Assembly: GCF_014697125.1 (NCBI RefSeq)
Contig: NZ_JACJRG010000015.1
Span: 90,466-154,465, forward strand
Source of the DNA: Anabaena minutissima FACHB-250
GTDB taxonomy: Bacteria > Cyanobacteriota > Cyanobacteriia > Cyanobacteriales > Nostocaceae
Reading direction: 5' to 3'
DNA: 64,000 nt
In this document: positions 1 to 8,479 of the stretch, piece after piece
Layout of the letters: every line of letters starts with the position of its first letter
Position numbering within the stretch: the stretch's first letter is position 1
Position numbers and translations under genes: made by a program
Notes under the pieces: generated by a model
What the model was told of the DNA's origin: nothing
Database searches by the model: none
The model's input: only the letters and a program-made list of their open reading frames with translations

Positions 1-1353
1 CAGCGTTTAGAAGGTTTTTATGTACGTTGGTGTCGGGGAGAATTTATTGACGCGCCACCTGGTGATAACTTACCTCAGCGAAAATTGATAGAAATGGTAG
101 CACAGAATCAGGCGATCGGGCTGAGACAAGTAGATATATATACAGGATTAAACGTATTAATTTTACTGCTGAAATTACATTGTTACGCTCAAACGCAAGA
201 GGAACTACGGCATCAAATCAACTTTTATCCCTCCAGTCAACCCGATACAGACAGCTTTTTCACATCCCAACTGCTGCGGGTGATTAACTATAGTGATGCC
301 ATTGAAATTGGTAACTTTAGTAACATCGTCGGGGAATTTCTCCAAGGTGCTAACTTTAGGGGTGCGTACCTGGGTGATGCCAATCTCACAGGAGTTAATT
401 TTAGCGGTGCAAATCTCTCAGGTGCATATTTGGGTGATGCAAACCTAACTGGTGCAAACTTTCAAGATGCTAACCTAGCAGGCGCAAACCTAGGTGATAC
501 CAACCTCAGTAGCGCAAACCTCACAGGTGCTAACCTAATTAATGCAGACCTCAGCAGTGCAAACCTCACAGGTGCTAACCTTACAAGTGCTAACCTTGAT
601 CGTACCGAATTAAGCCGTGCTGACCTCAGCAGTTGCCAGATCAATAATGCTGAACTATCTCACGCTAACCTGAGTGGTGCTAACCTCAGAGATGCTGAAC
701 TTGCCAATGCCAACCTAGCCAACGCTGTTCTTTTCGGTGCAAATCTCAGCGATGCTAACCTCAAAAATGTTAACCTCAACCATGCTGACCTTTGTCGCGC
801 TGATTTATCTGGTGCTGATTTATCTGGTGCAGTTTTGAATGGTACTAACCTTAGTGACACAATTCTGTTCAGCACTAACTTGAGTGCAGCTAGTCTCATG
901 GCCGCAGACCTCAGCTATGCTAAACTCAACGGGGCTAAACTTAACGATGCTCAACTCAACGGTGCAATGTTTTTAGGTGCAGACCTGAGTGGTGTTGACC
1001 TGAGTCGGGTAGTTCTCAACGATGCTGATTTGAGTGGTAGTATTCTGAGCGAAGCTGATTTGAGTGGTGCAGACCTTAGTGATGCGGTACTCTTGGGTAC
1101 TGACCTGAGTTTTGCTAACCTCAATAATGCCAATTTGAGTGGTAGTAATCTTAGTGGTGCAATGCTTAATGGTGCAGACTTAACGGAAGCTAACCTTAGC
1201 TACACCATTCTTGATGATACAGATGTAACTGAAGCCAACTTAGAAGCTACAAACTGGGGTGAAAAGCAGCAATGGGAAGGTGTGCGGGGTTTAGGAACTG
1301 CGCTGAATGTACCTTTGGCGTTGAAGAAGCAGTTAGGGTTAACTAACAGTTAA
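1..1353 (+). CDS. Pentapeptide-repeat protein, 5' end outside window
   Basis: The reading frame is open from base 1, so the gene starts upstream of the window; 450 residues are visible. The first ~110 residues are a non-repeat region of unknown fold. From about residue 113 to 410 the protein is almost pure pentapeptide repeat of A(D/N)LXX type (ANLTG, ADLSG, ANLSS), which in known family members folds as a right-handed quadrilateral beta-helix. A short non-repeat tail (WGEKQQWEGVRGLG) closes it. The biochemical role of such cyanobacterial proteins is mostly unknown. The codon repetition produces long open frames on the minus strand, which I do not regard as genes. An ATG/TTG start near 85-94 is possible, but the continuous upstream frame makes a 5'-truncated gene more likely. 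Confidence 0.85.
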   Translation, partial: QRLEGFYVRWCRGEFIDAPPGDNLPQRKLIEMVAQNQAIGLRQVDIYTGLNVLILLLKLHCYAQTQEELRHQINFYPSSQPDTDSFFTSQLLRVINYSDAIEIGNFSNIVGEFLQGANFRGAYLGDANLTGVNFSGANLSGAYLGDANLTGANFQDANLAGANLGDTNLSSANLTGANLINADLSSANLTGANLTSANLDRTELSRADLSSCQINNAELSHANLSGANLRDAELANANLANAVLFGANLSDANLKNVNLNHADLCRADLSGADLSGAVLNGTNLSDTILFSTNLSAASLMAADLSYAKLNGAKLNDAQLNGAMFLGADLSGVDLSRVVLNDADLSGSILSEADLSGADLSDAVLLGTDLSFANLNNANLSGSNLSGAMLNGADLTEANLSYTILDDTDVTEANLEATNWGEKQQWEGVRGLGTALNVPLALKKQLGLTNS

Positions 1354-1401
1354 TTACCCCAGAGTTTGTTGCATTAAGAAAATATACATGATGTAGTTAG
1401 A

Positions 1402-1407
1402 TATAAT
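1402..1407 (+). promoter_or_regulatory. Possible -10 box of argG
   Basis: A TATAAT hexamer lies 42 bases before the chosen argG start in AT-rich spacer. No good -35 hexamer is visible at 17 nt spacing, so it would be a cyanobacterial promoter with only a -10 element, or chance in AT-rich DNA. Confidence 0.25.
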
Positions 1408-1449
1408 AATGACTCATTAATTATGGTGTTTTCCTAAGTGGAGAAACAA

Positions 1450-2649
1450 ATGGGTCGCGCCAAAAAGGTTGTTCTAGCATATTCTGGTGGAGTCGATACC
1501 TCCGTTTGCATTCCCTACCTCAAAAAAGAGTGGGGCGTAGAAGAAGTGATTACGTTAGCCGCAGATTTAGGTCAAGGAGATGAATTAGAACCAGTTCGAG
1601 AAAAAGCTCTAAAATCGGGTGCAAGTGAGTCCCTCGTAGCCGATGTGAAAGATAGCTTTATCAAAGACTATGCTTTTCCGGCAATTCAAGCTAACGCCCT
1701 TTATGAAAATCGCTATCCCCTAGGAACTGCCCTGGCTCGTCCATTAATTGCTAAGATACTGGTCGAAGCTGCACAAAAATATGGTGCTGATGCGATCGCA
1801 CATGGTTGTACTGGTAAAGGAAACGATCAGGTACGCTTTGATGTCTCCTGTGCTGCATTAAATCCCAACTTGAAGATTCTCGCACCGGCGCGGGAATGGG
1901 GGATGAGCCGAGAAGAAACTATCGCCTACGGTGAACAATTTGGGATTCCGGCCCCAGTGAAAAAGTCTTCTCCTTATAGTATTGACAAGAATTTGCTTGG
2001 TCGTAGCGTTGAAGCTGGTGTGTTGGAAGATCCCCGATTTGAGCCACCAGAGGAAATTTATGAAATGACCAAGGCGATCGCTAATACCCCCAATGAGCCA
2101 GAATATTTAGAGATTGGATTTACTCAAGGTCTTCCTACCACTCTAAATGGTGTAGCCAAAAACCCTGTAGAGATGATTCAAGAACTGAATCAAGTAGTGG
2201 GAAGTCATGGTGTCGGGCGCATTGACATGATTGAAAACCGCTTGGTGGGGATCAAATCACGAGAAATCTATGAATCCCCAGCGATGTTAGTGCTAATTCA
2301 AGCCCACAGAGATTTAGAAAGCTTGACCTTAACCGCAGATGTGAGCCATTACAAACGGGGAATTGAAGAAACCTATAGCCAAATAGTTTACAACGGCTTG
2401 TGGTACAGTCCACTGAAAGGTGCTTTAGATGCGTTTATTCAAAAGACACAAGAACAAGTATCTGGGACTGTCCGCTTGAAACTCTTTAAAGGTAATGCAA
2501 CGATAGTTGGGCGATGGAGTGATAATTCACTCTATACTCCGGACTTAGCAACCTATGGATCTGAAGATCAGTTTGACCATAAAGCGGCTGAAGGCTTCAT
2601 TTACGTATGGGGACTACCTACTCGTATTTGGGCGCAGAAAACTAGATAA
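1450..2649 (+). CDS. argG: Argininosuccinate synthase
   Basis: Joins citrulline and aspartate using ATP to make argininosuccinate, the penultimate step of arginine synthesis, in the cytoplasm. The N-terminus carries the N-type ATP pyrophosphatase loop AYSGGVDTSV at about residues 10-19, and the citrulline/aspartate binding part includes GCTGKGNDQVRF. The 399-residue length is normal for the bacterial family. I chose the ATG at 1450 because a GGAG at about 1440 sits at good spacing; a GTG four codons upstream is in frame but less likely. In non-diazotrophic cells arginine feeds cyanophycin, and this gene stands alone here. No operon partner is visible. Confidence 0.97.
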   Translation: MGRAKKVVLAYSGGVDTSVCIPYLKKEWGVEEVITLAADLGQGDELEPVREKALKSGASESLVADVKDSFIKDYAFPAIQANALYENRYPLGTALARPLIAKILVEAAQKYGADAIAHGCTGKGNDQVRFDVSCAALNPNLKILAPAREWGMSREETIAYGEQFGIPAPVKKSSPYSIDKNLLGRSVEAGVLEDPRFEPPEEIYEMTKAIANTPNEPEYLEIGFTQGLPTTLNGVAKNPVEMIQELNQVVGSHGVGRIDMIENRLVGIKSREIYESPAMLVLIQAHRDLESLTLTADVSHYKRGIEETYSQIVYNGLWYSPLKGALDAFIQKTQEQVSGTVRLKLFKGNATIVGRWSDNSLYTPDLATYGSEDQFDHKAAEGFIYVWGLPTRIWAQKTR

Positions 2650-2669
2650 AGGCAAAAATAAAAAGCCTA

Positions 2670-2692
2670 GGGGAGTGGCTTTAGCCCTCCCC
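2670..2692 (-). terminator. Terminator of the DedA gene
   Basis: GGGGAG at 2670-2675 pairs with CTCCCC at 2687-2692, extended by GGC/GCC around a four-base loop after one bulged base. On the minus strand it is followed by a T-rich tract (TTTTTATTTTT), and it lies just beyond the stop of the minus-strand DedA gene. It also lies only 20 bases past the argG stop and might end both convergent transcripts. Confidence 0.5.
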
Positions 2693-2750
2693 GTAGCAAC
2701 AGATGAGAATCCCCGTTCATTTATGGCGGGGAGAGAGAGGTCAATTCTTT

Positions 2751-3380
2751 CTAATCTTCTGCTGCTTGTTTAACTTGACGAGATTCCAACCACAGAGGGA
2801 TAAGAATCAAAGCTGCAAGTATGAGTAAAGCTAAAATTGCAAACTGACTAACCCAAGCGACTAATTGTTCCAGGGAAACAATCTTACCTGCAAAAAAGGC
2901 TAACGTCACCATTAAACTAGCCCAAGCGGTTGCTCCTAAAATGTTGTATACCAAAAATGTTCGGAAAGGCATCTCAGCTATACCAGCTAGTGGTGCAGCA
3001 AAGATGCGTAATAGGGCAAAAAAGCGACCAAAAAATACAGCTTTCGCTGCGTTTTGGCTAAATTGCTCTTTAATATTCAACAATCGCACTTCACTAATCC
3101 GAAATATCTTACCTACTTGTAGTAAAAAAGACCAGCCGCCTAGTCTACCAATCCAGTAGCCGCAAATTCCACCAATGAAAGCACCACTCACGGCAATACC
3201 AAGAACTATCCAGTAATTCAATTCATTACTACCAGCTAGAAAGCCACCCACTAAGGTTACGGTTTCGCCGGGAAGAGGAATGCCCAAGTTTTCTAGCAAT
3301 ATTCCCAAAAAAATAGCCCAGTAACCGTAATGATGGGCAAACTCCTGGATGTTTTCAAGTGAAATCAACTCAAGAGACAT
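2751..3380 (-). CDS. DedA family inner-membrane protein
   Basis: A 209-residue polytopic protein of the DedA/SNARE-associated (VTT) family. Known members act in polyprenyl-phosphate or phospholipid flipping and envelope homeostasis. Visible family marks are the re-entrant region ENLGIPLPGETV at about residues 30-41, a glycine-rich hydrophobic hairpin, and the conserved FFGRFFALLRIFAAPLAG segment with the functionally important Arg residues near 115-130. A C-terminal hydrophobic segment ends in a short charged tail. ATG start at 3380. It is convergent with argG. The individual substrate cannot be read from sequence. Confidence 0.88.
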   Translation of the reverse strand: MSLELISLENIQEFAHHYGYWAIFLGILLENLGIPLPGETVTLVGGFLAGSNELNYWIVLGIAVSGAFIGGICGYWIGRLGGWSFLLQVGKIFRISEVRLLNIKEQFSQNAAKAVFFGRFFALLRIFAAPLAGIAEMPFRTFLVYNILGATAWASLMVTLAFFAGKIVSLEQLVAWVSQFAILALLILAALILIPLWLESRQVKQAAED

Positions 3381-3758
3381 CCCGCACCGCCGCCTTTACA
3401 ATTTTTTACTTTACATACATCTTTGCTTGTTTATAGGTGGGGTGTCAATCAAGGTATTACATCAATATATTAAATTTAAATCTATATTATTCATCAGTAA
3501 TTTACGATTGACAATCAAATATCAATCAGTTAATAGCATAAATACATATAAACTCAAATAAATCAATCACTTATTATAAAAATTTTATAAAAACCTTGGA
3601 GAAATATAAAATTTCTGTAAAAGATACGATTGATACGGAAATCATTAGGCGTTTGTGCCTATATTGAGGAATGTTAAAATAAATTATACGGAATAAATAC
3701 TGAAGCGATCGCGTCAACTTTTAATGATTGCCAATTACTGATTTTAGTAGATGTGGAC
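3381..3758. other. AT-rich spacer, no gene seen
   Basis: About 380 bases between the divergent DedA gene and the STAS gene. It is strongly AT-rich, lacks open frames with plausible starts, and holds one GCGATCGC octamer near 3705. No convincing hairpin with a T-run was found. It probably contains both promoters. Confidence 0.4.
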
Positions 3759-3842
3759 ATGATTTTACAAGTGACAAATCACCAGTATGAATTTTCTCTT
3801 CCTGCTTTTTTAAGTGTTTCAACTACTTGGTTAAATTTATGA
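3759..3842 (+). CDS. Possible 27-codon ORF coupled to the STAS gene
   Basis: An ATG at 3759 opens a 27-codon frame whose TGA overlaps the STAS start codon as ATGA. Such overlaps are typical of translational coupling. The peptide is hydrophobic toward its end and I recognise no family. There is no clear ribosome binding site, so this is a candidate leader peptide rather than an established gene. Confidence 0.25.
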   Translation: MILQVTNHQYEFSLPAFLSVSTTWLNL

Positions 3843-4192
3843 CTCTCACACAAGAATTGCAAGTGGTTTTGTTTAAGCCCCAAGGAAGTATAGACTTACA
3901 GGATGGTAAGGCTTTGAGTGAAAAGATTGCTGAAATCGTTCCTCAACCCCATCAACTCTGGGTAATTGATCTAGCAGCAGTAGATTTTATGGACAGTTCT
4001 GGGTTAGTTTCATTAGTGAAAGCCATCACATCAGCAAGACAAAATAGTTGTCGCTTAGTTCTGTGTAACGTACAAACCCCTGTACGGCTAATTTTAGAAC
4101 TGACACAATTAGACTCAGTATTTGAGATTTTTGACACTTACGAAGATATCTTGAATGGCGTTAATAACGATAAATTATCATTAGCAAGCTGA
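3839..4192 (+). CDS. STAS-domain protein (anti-sigma factor antagonist type)
   Basis: 117 residues forming a single STAS domain. Family members such as SpoIIAA are phosphorylated on a conserved serine by HPK-type anti-sigma kinases and work by partner switching. The signature VIDLAAVDFMDSSGLVSLV at about residues 42-60 contains the DSSG motif with the phospho-acceptor serine. The start at ATG 3839 is preferred over an in-frame TTG four codons upstream because it matches the typical MTLTQELQVV N-terminus. No kinase or phosphatase partner lies next to it, so the partner must be encoded elsewhere. Confidence 0.85.
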   Translation: MTLTQELQVVLFKPQGSIDLQDGKALSEKIAEIVPQPHQLWVIDLAAVDFMDSSGLVSLVKAITSARQNSCRLVLCNVQTPVRLILELTQLDSVFEIFDTYEDILNGVNNDKLSLAS

Positions 4193-4314
4193 TCCTCCAG
4201 ATTATAAAAATAATTCGGTAATGTCAAGATAATTAGGTGAATATCTAAGATTTGCCTTCGCCAATTTCTAAATAGCTTCACAGGGGAGAAGTTTGGAAGG
4301 TAGTATTTACAAGT

Positions 4315-4361
4315 CGCGTAGCGTCTGCAACAGTCGCCTATCCTGTCGCAGACGCTACGCG
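4315..4361. repeat. Inverted repeat, 14-bp arms
   Basis: CGCGTAGCGTCTGC at 4315-4328 is the exact reverse complement of 4348-4361, with a 19-base spacer. The GC-rich arms contrast with AT-rich surroundings and look like a dispersed cyanobacterial palindromic repeat rather than a terminator, as no T-run follows. It lies between the STAS gene and the convergent Uma2 gene. Confidence 0.6.
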
Positions 4362-4456
4362 TAGCTTGCTTCCCCAAATGTTTTAAAAGACTGAGTGTTG
4401 AAATTAGTAACCCAGTAGATATATATCTATCAGCTGATGTTTAGAAATGCGATTAT

Positions 4457-5050
4457 CTATTGATTTTCTGTTTCTTCGGCTGCAAATTGAACTTGTTGGT
4501 ACAAAGAGGCGATCGCTATTTCTACATTCACTGATTCCAGTAACAATCTGTCGTCCAAATTATACTCCGACAGTACCCATTTCCCAAATTCGTTACGCCG
4601 AAATACTTCCACAGCCGGTTGTGCTACTTGTACTAAGACATATTCTTGCAAGGTTGGAGATTGACGATATGCGGCAAACTTTTTCCCACGATCAGCTGCT
4701 TCTGTTGAAGGTGATAGCACTTCAATAATTAAGCAGGGAAATTGTACCAATTGTGGATCGCGATCGCGATCGCGATCGTCGCAAGTCACCACGACATCAG
4801 GATAAAAATACTTTTGACCCGGTTCTACCTGCACTTTCACATCTACAATGTATACTTCACAGGCGCAATCTGCGAGGGCATCATCTAGAATCTTTGAGAA
4901 ATTGAGAGAAACCCGATTATGATTGCGTGTTCCACCAGTCATCGCAACAACTTCACCATCCCAATATTCGTAGCGTTGTTCTTGGGTAAGTTCCCAAATC
5001 AGATATTCTTCTGCGCTCATAAGAATGTTATCGGGTAAAGCAACCATCAT
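4457..5050 (-). CDS. Uma2 family (DUF820) putative endonuclease-fold protein
   Basis: 197 residues matching the Uma2/DUF820 family, which is highly expanded in cyanobacteria and has a restriction-endonuclease-like fold; cellular function is unknown. Visible marks are YEYWDGEVVAMTGG near residues 27-40, the metal-binding PDVVVTCDDR near 84-93 and LIIEVLSPST near 104-113 (the D...E-x-L pattern of PD-(D/E)XK nucleases). The DDRDRDRDPQ stretch is encoded by a run of overlapping GATCGC units, so that part of the loop is a translated HIP1-like microsatellite. Two consecutive ATG codons open the gene. Confidence 0.85.
   Translation of the reverse strand: MMVALPDNILMSAEEYLIWELTQEQRYEYWDGEVVAMTGGTRNHNRVSLNFSKILDDALADCACEVYIVDVKVQVEPGQKYFYPDVVVTCDDRDRDRDPQLVQFPCLIIEVLSPSTEAADRGKKFAAYRQSPTLQEYVLVQVAQPAVEVFRRNEFGKWVLSEYNLDDRLLLESVNVEIAIASLYQQVQFAAEETENQ
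4756..4779. repeat. HIP1-like GATCGC microsatellite
   Basis: Four head-to-tail GATCGC units produce overlapping GCGATCGC octamers inside the Uma2 coding frame and encode alternating Asp-Arg on the minus strand. Confidence 0.8.
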
Positions 5051-5248
5051 GCAATCGGGGAATGATTTACTTTTCTAGAATAGCTAATCGCAGCGATCGC
5101 CTTTCTAACAAAATTCCCTCATCCTATTGTTAATTTTCGTAAAATTGCGGACACTTAAACTAGAAACCTGATAGACACCTAGATAAACTATCAAAGAGTG
5201 CATCTGTACTGCTAGTTAATAATCTGTAAATGTGGCGATATAGCCTGA

Positions 5249-8200
5249 ATGATCCCAGTACAACTTATCCTCAAAAATTTTCTTAGTTACCGTGATGCAA
5301 CTTTAGATTTTCGTGGTTTGCATACGGCTTGTATTTGTGGTTCTAATGGAGCAGGTAAATCATCTCTTCTCGAAGCAATGACATGGGCAATTTGGGGTGA
5401 AAGCCGTGCTGCTGCTGAAGATGATGTAATTCATTCTGGGGCAAAAGAAGTTAGAGTTGATTTTACTTTTCAAACTAATCAACAAAAATATCGCATCATC
5501 CGTAGCCGAGTTAGAGGCGCGGCTGGGGGTCTAGAGTTTCAAATTGAGACACCCTCTGGGTTTCGTGCCTTGACTGGTAAAGGAATAAGGGCAACACAGG
5601 ATTTAATTTTAGAATACATTAAGCTCGATTACGATACTTTTATTAACTCTGCCTATCTGCGTCAAGGACGTGCAGATGAATTCATGCTCAAGCGTCCGAG
5701 TGAACGCAAAGAGATTTTAGCGGAGTTGTTAAAACTGAATCAGTATGATGAATTAGAAGAACGAGCCAAGGACTCATCTCGTCAGTTTAAAGCTAGGGCT
5801 GAGGAATTAGAGCGTTCTTTAGATTCAATTAAAACTCAACTACAGCAACGTCATACAACTCAAACTAAAAAGGCAGAATTAGAAGCTGAAATTAACCAAT
5901 TACAACAAGTACAAGCTTTTGATAATATTCAATTACAAAGTTTGCAAGTTGTCCAACACCAACGCATAAATTGGGAACAACAGCTAAATTTTGTCAAGCA
6001 GCAATATCAGAATTTAACTCAAGATTGCGATCGCCTACAACAAGAGCAGTCATCTATTAACAGTCAAATGACTCAGTTAGCCGCACTCATCAACCAGGAA
6101 ACTGAGATTAAAAATGGCTTCACCCATTATCAAAATCTGCAATCTCAAGAAGAAGCCTTTGCCATTAAATTTGACGAATATACCCGTGCTACTGCCCTAC
6201 GTCAACAAAAGCAGCAACAACTCACTAAACAAATTCATGAGTTAGAACGTCAACTGCAACAAGTCCAAGGACAACTAGCCGCCTTACAACAACAAGAGCA
6301 AGAAATTCAGCAAACCCTCGCTAAATCAGGGGAAATAGAAACATCTCTCGCCCAACTAGCCGCCGCACGTCGCCATCTTACCCATTTAGATGAACTGCAA
6401 ATGCAAGTCTCGCCTTTATTGCAGCAGCGACAAAATTTACAAAGCCATTTAGATCGCGTTCATGCTGGGTTAGTAGCCAGATTAGAACAGCTACAAGTCA
6501 CAGAAAATCAACTGCAACGTTCCTCTCAACGCCAACCCCAACTGCAACAAGCAGTCATGGAAGTGGCGATGCAGATTGATCAAATGGATAAAGATCGGGT
6601 TTATCTGCAACGAGTCCAGGAGAAAGGGCAAGAAAGACGGCACTTTATCGAACGTCTTCAGGCGCAACACCGAGAATATGAAAGATTATTAGGTGAATTG
6701 GAGCAAAAATTACAAATGCTCCGCACCCCAGATGCTATTTGTCCATTGTGTGAACGTCCCTTAGATGAGCATCACTGGAATCGCGTTGTAGATAAAACTA
6801 AGGATGAGTATAAAGAAACAGAGGGGCAATTGTGGGTATTCCGGGAACAAATGGCGGTTTCTGATAGGGAAATTCAACTGCTGAGGCAAGAATATAAGGA
6901 GATATTCCAGAAATTGAATGCTTATGATGGCTTACGGGAGCAAAGAGGACAATTAGCCGCACAGTTGCAATCAACTAGCGATGCCGAACAGCATTTACAG
7001 CAACTAGCCGCCGAAAAACAACACCTAGAGCGATCGCTGCAAGCTGGTGATTATGCGCCCACTCAGCAAGCCGAACTCAGGCAGCTAGAACAATATCTGC
7101 AACAACTCAATTACAATGAGCAAGACCATGCTCTGGCTCGGAGCGAAGTAGAAAGATGGCGATGGGCAGAAATCAAACAAGGACAAATGAAAGACGCGGC
7201 GAAACGCCAAGCCCAATTAGCAGCCCGTAAACCAGAATTACAAGCCCAAATTGCTCAATTACAAACCAGAATCCAGCAAGAACAGATTGATTCTGAATGT
7301 GCCAAGCAAATTGCTGCGATTGAGAGCCAAATTAACGAACTTGCTTATAGTTCCGAACAGCACAACCAGATCCGTACCGCCCTACGTCAAGCCCAATCTT
7401 GGCAATTCCGCCATCAACAGTTATTGTCAGCCCAGCAGCAGTATCCCCAACTCCAGGGGAGATTACAAGATTTGGAGACATCTAGAAATACCAGGTTGCA
7501 AGAGAGACAACAACTTGTCAGCCAAATTACCAGTATTGAGCAGCAGTTAGCCACATCTGCCAATCCTATTGAACAGATTCAAGCTTTAGAGCAGCAAATA
7601 GCAACCCGCAGAAGGCAACTTGATGAATGTATCACCCAATTGGGGCGTTTAGAACAGTTAGCTCTGCAACTGGAAACTCTGCAAACGCAGTATGAAGAAC
7701 AACAGCAACAACTGCAAACTTCTAAACAACAATATCGGGTGTATCAGGAATTAGCACAGGCATTTGGTAAAAATGGCATCCAAGCTTTAATGATTGAGAA
7801 TGTGTTACCTCAACTAGAAGCAGAGACAAATCAACTATTGTCACGGCTGAGTGCTAATCAACTGCACGTACAATTTATCACCCAAAAAGCCGGACGAAGC
7901 GGTAAATCTACGAAGAAAAACGCCAAATTAATTGACACCTTAGATATTTTAATCGCCGATGCTAGAGGCACACGCGCCTATGAGACTTACTCTGGTGGAG
8001 AGGCATTTAGAATTAACTTTGCAATTCGGTTAGCCTTGGCGAAATTATTAGCACAAAGAGCCGGAGCAGCCTTACAGTTATTGATTATCGATGAAGGTTT
8101 CGGCACACAGGATGCAGAAGGATGCGATCGCTTGATTGCCTCTATTAATGCGATCGCCAACGATTTCGCCTGCATTCTCACCGTCACCCATATGCCCCAC

Positions 8201-8275
8201 CTCAAAGAAGCCTTCCAAGCCAGAATAGAGGTAAATAAGACACAAGAAGGCTCACAAGTCCGCCTGTTAACTTAA
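5249..8275 (+). CDS. sbcC: SbcC/Rad50-type SMC-like ATPase
   Basis: A 1008-residue protein with the split ABC ATPase and long coiled coil of SbcC/Rad50, the ATPase partner of the SbcD/Mre11 nuclease that processes DNA ends and hairpins. Walker A GSNGAGKSS lies at residues 31-39. Gln-rich coiled coil runs from about 170 to 480 and 520 to 860, interrupted by the zinc hook CPLC at 498-501 that dimerises two molecules. The signature YSGGEAFRINFAIR is near 913-926 and Walker B LLIIDEGFG near 945-953, followed by an H-loop THMPHL. ATG 5249 is the first Met of the conserved N-terminus. No sbcD gene is adjacent in this window. Confidence 0.92.
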   Translation: MIPVQLILKNFLSYRDATLDFRGLHTACICGSNGAGKSSLLEAMTWAIWGESRAAAEDDVIHSGAKEVRVDFTFQTNQQKYRIIRSRVRGAAGGLEFQIETPSGFRALTGKGIRATQDLILEYIKLDYDTFINSAYLRQGRADEFMLKRPSERKEILAELLKLNQYDELEERAKDSSRQFKARAEELERSLDSIKTQLQQRHTTQTKKAELEAEINQLQQVQAFDNIQLQSLQVVQHQRINWEQQLNFVKQQYQNLTQDCDRLQQEQSSINSQMTQLAALINQETEIKNGFTHYQNLQSQEEAFAIKFDEYTRATALRQQKQQQLTKQIHELERQLQQVQGQLAALQQQEQEIQQTLAKSGEIETSLAQLAAARRHLTHLDELQMQVSPLLQQRQNLQSHLDRVHAGLVARLEQLQVTENQLQRSSQRQPQLQQAVMEVAMQIDQMDKDRVYLQRVQEKGQERRHFIERLQAQHREYERLLGELEQKLQMLRTPDAICPLCERPLDEHHWNRVVDKTKDEYKETEGQLWVFREQMAVSDREIQLLRQEYKEIFQKLNAYDGLREQRGQLAAQLQSTSDAEQHLQQLAAEKQHLERSLQAGDYAPTQQAELRQLEQYLQQLNYNEQDHALARSEVERWRWAEIKQGQMKDAAKRQAQLAARKPELQAQIAQLQTRIQQEQIDSECAKQIAAIESQINELAYSSEQHNQIRTALRQAQSWQFRHQQLLSAQQQYPQLQGRLQDLETSRNTRLQERQQLVSQITSIEQQLATSANPIEQIQALEQQIATRRRQLDECITQLGRLEQLALQLETLQTQYEEQQQQLQTSKQQYRVYQELAQAFGKNGIQALMIENVLPQLEAETNQLLSRLSANQLHVQFITQKAGRSGKSTKKNAKLIDTLDILIADARGTRAYETYSGGEAFRINFAIRLALAKLLAQRAGAALQLLIIDEGFGTQDAEGCDRLIASINAIANDFACILTVTHMPHLKEAFQARIEVNKTQEGSQVRLLT

Positions 8276-8470
8276 GAGTGCTGAGTTCTTAGTTCTGAGT
8301 CCTGAGTAGAAACTTCACTCATCACTCCTTACCCAGCACCAGCTAAACGCCGCGCTACCGCTAACACAACTCAACACTCCTCACGGTCTAAACGCCCCGC
8401 TACCGCTAACAGTACTCAGCACCGGCTAAACGCCGCGCTACCGCTAACAGCACTCACAACTCAGCACTCT
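8276..8470. repeat. Mixed repeat: heptamer array carrying three copies of a GC-rich element
   Basis: The spacer after sbcC consists of degenerate ACTCAGC-type heptamers interrupted by three copies (from about 8342, 8387 and 8424) of a GC-rich unit beginning GCTAAACGCCGCGCTACCGC. The third copy is flanked on both sides by GCAC. The same unit recurs near 20500, 27124-27150 and 30210. Confidence 0.8.
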
Positions 8471-8479
8471 CAAGCACTC

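Noticed and set aside
462..1133. Three minus-strand open frames under the pentapeptide gene
   Set aside because: They are Leu/Arg/Ala-rich mirrors of the pentapeptide codon periodicity, not independent genes.
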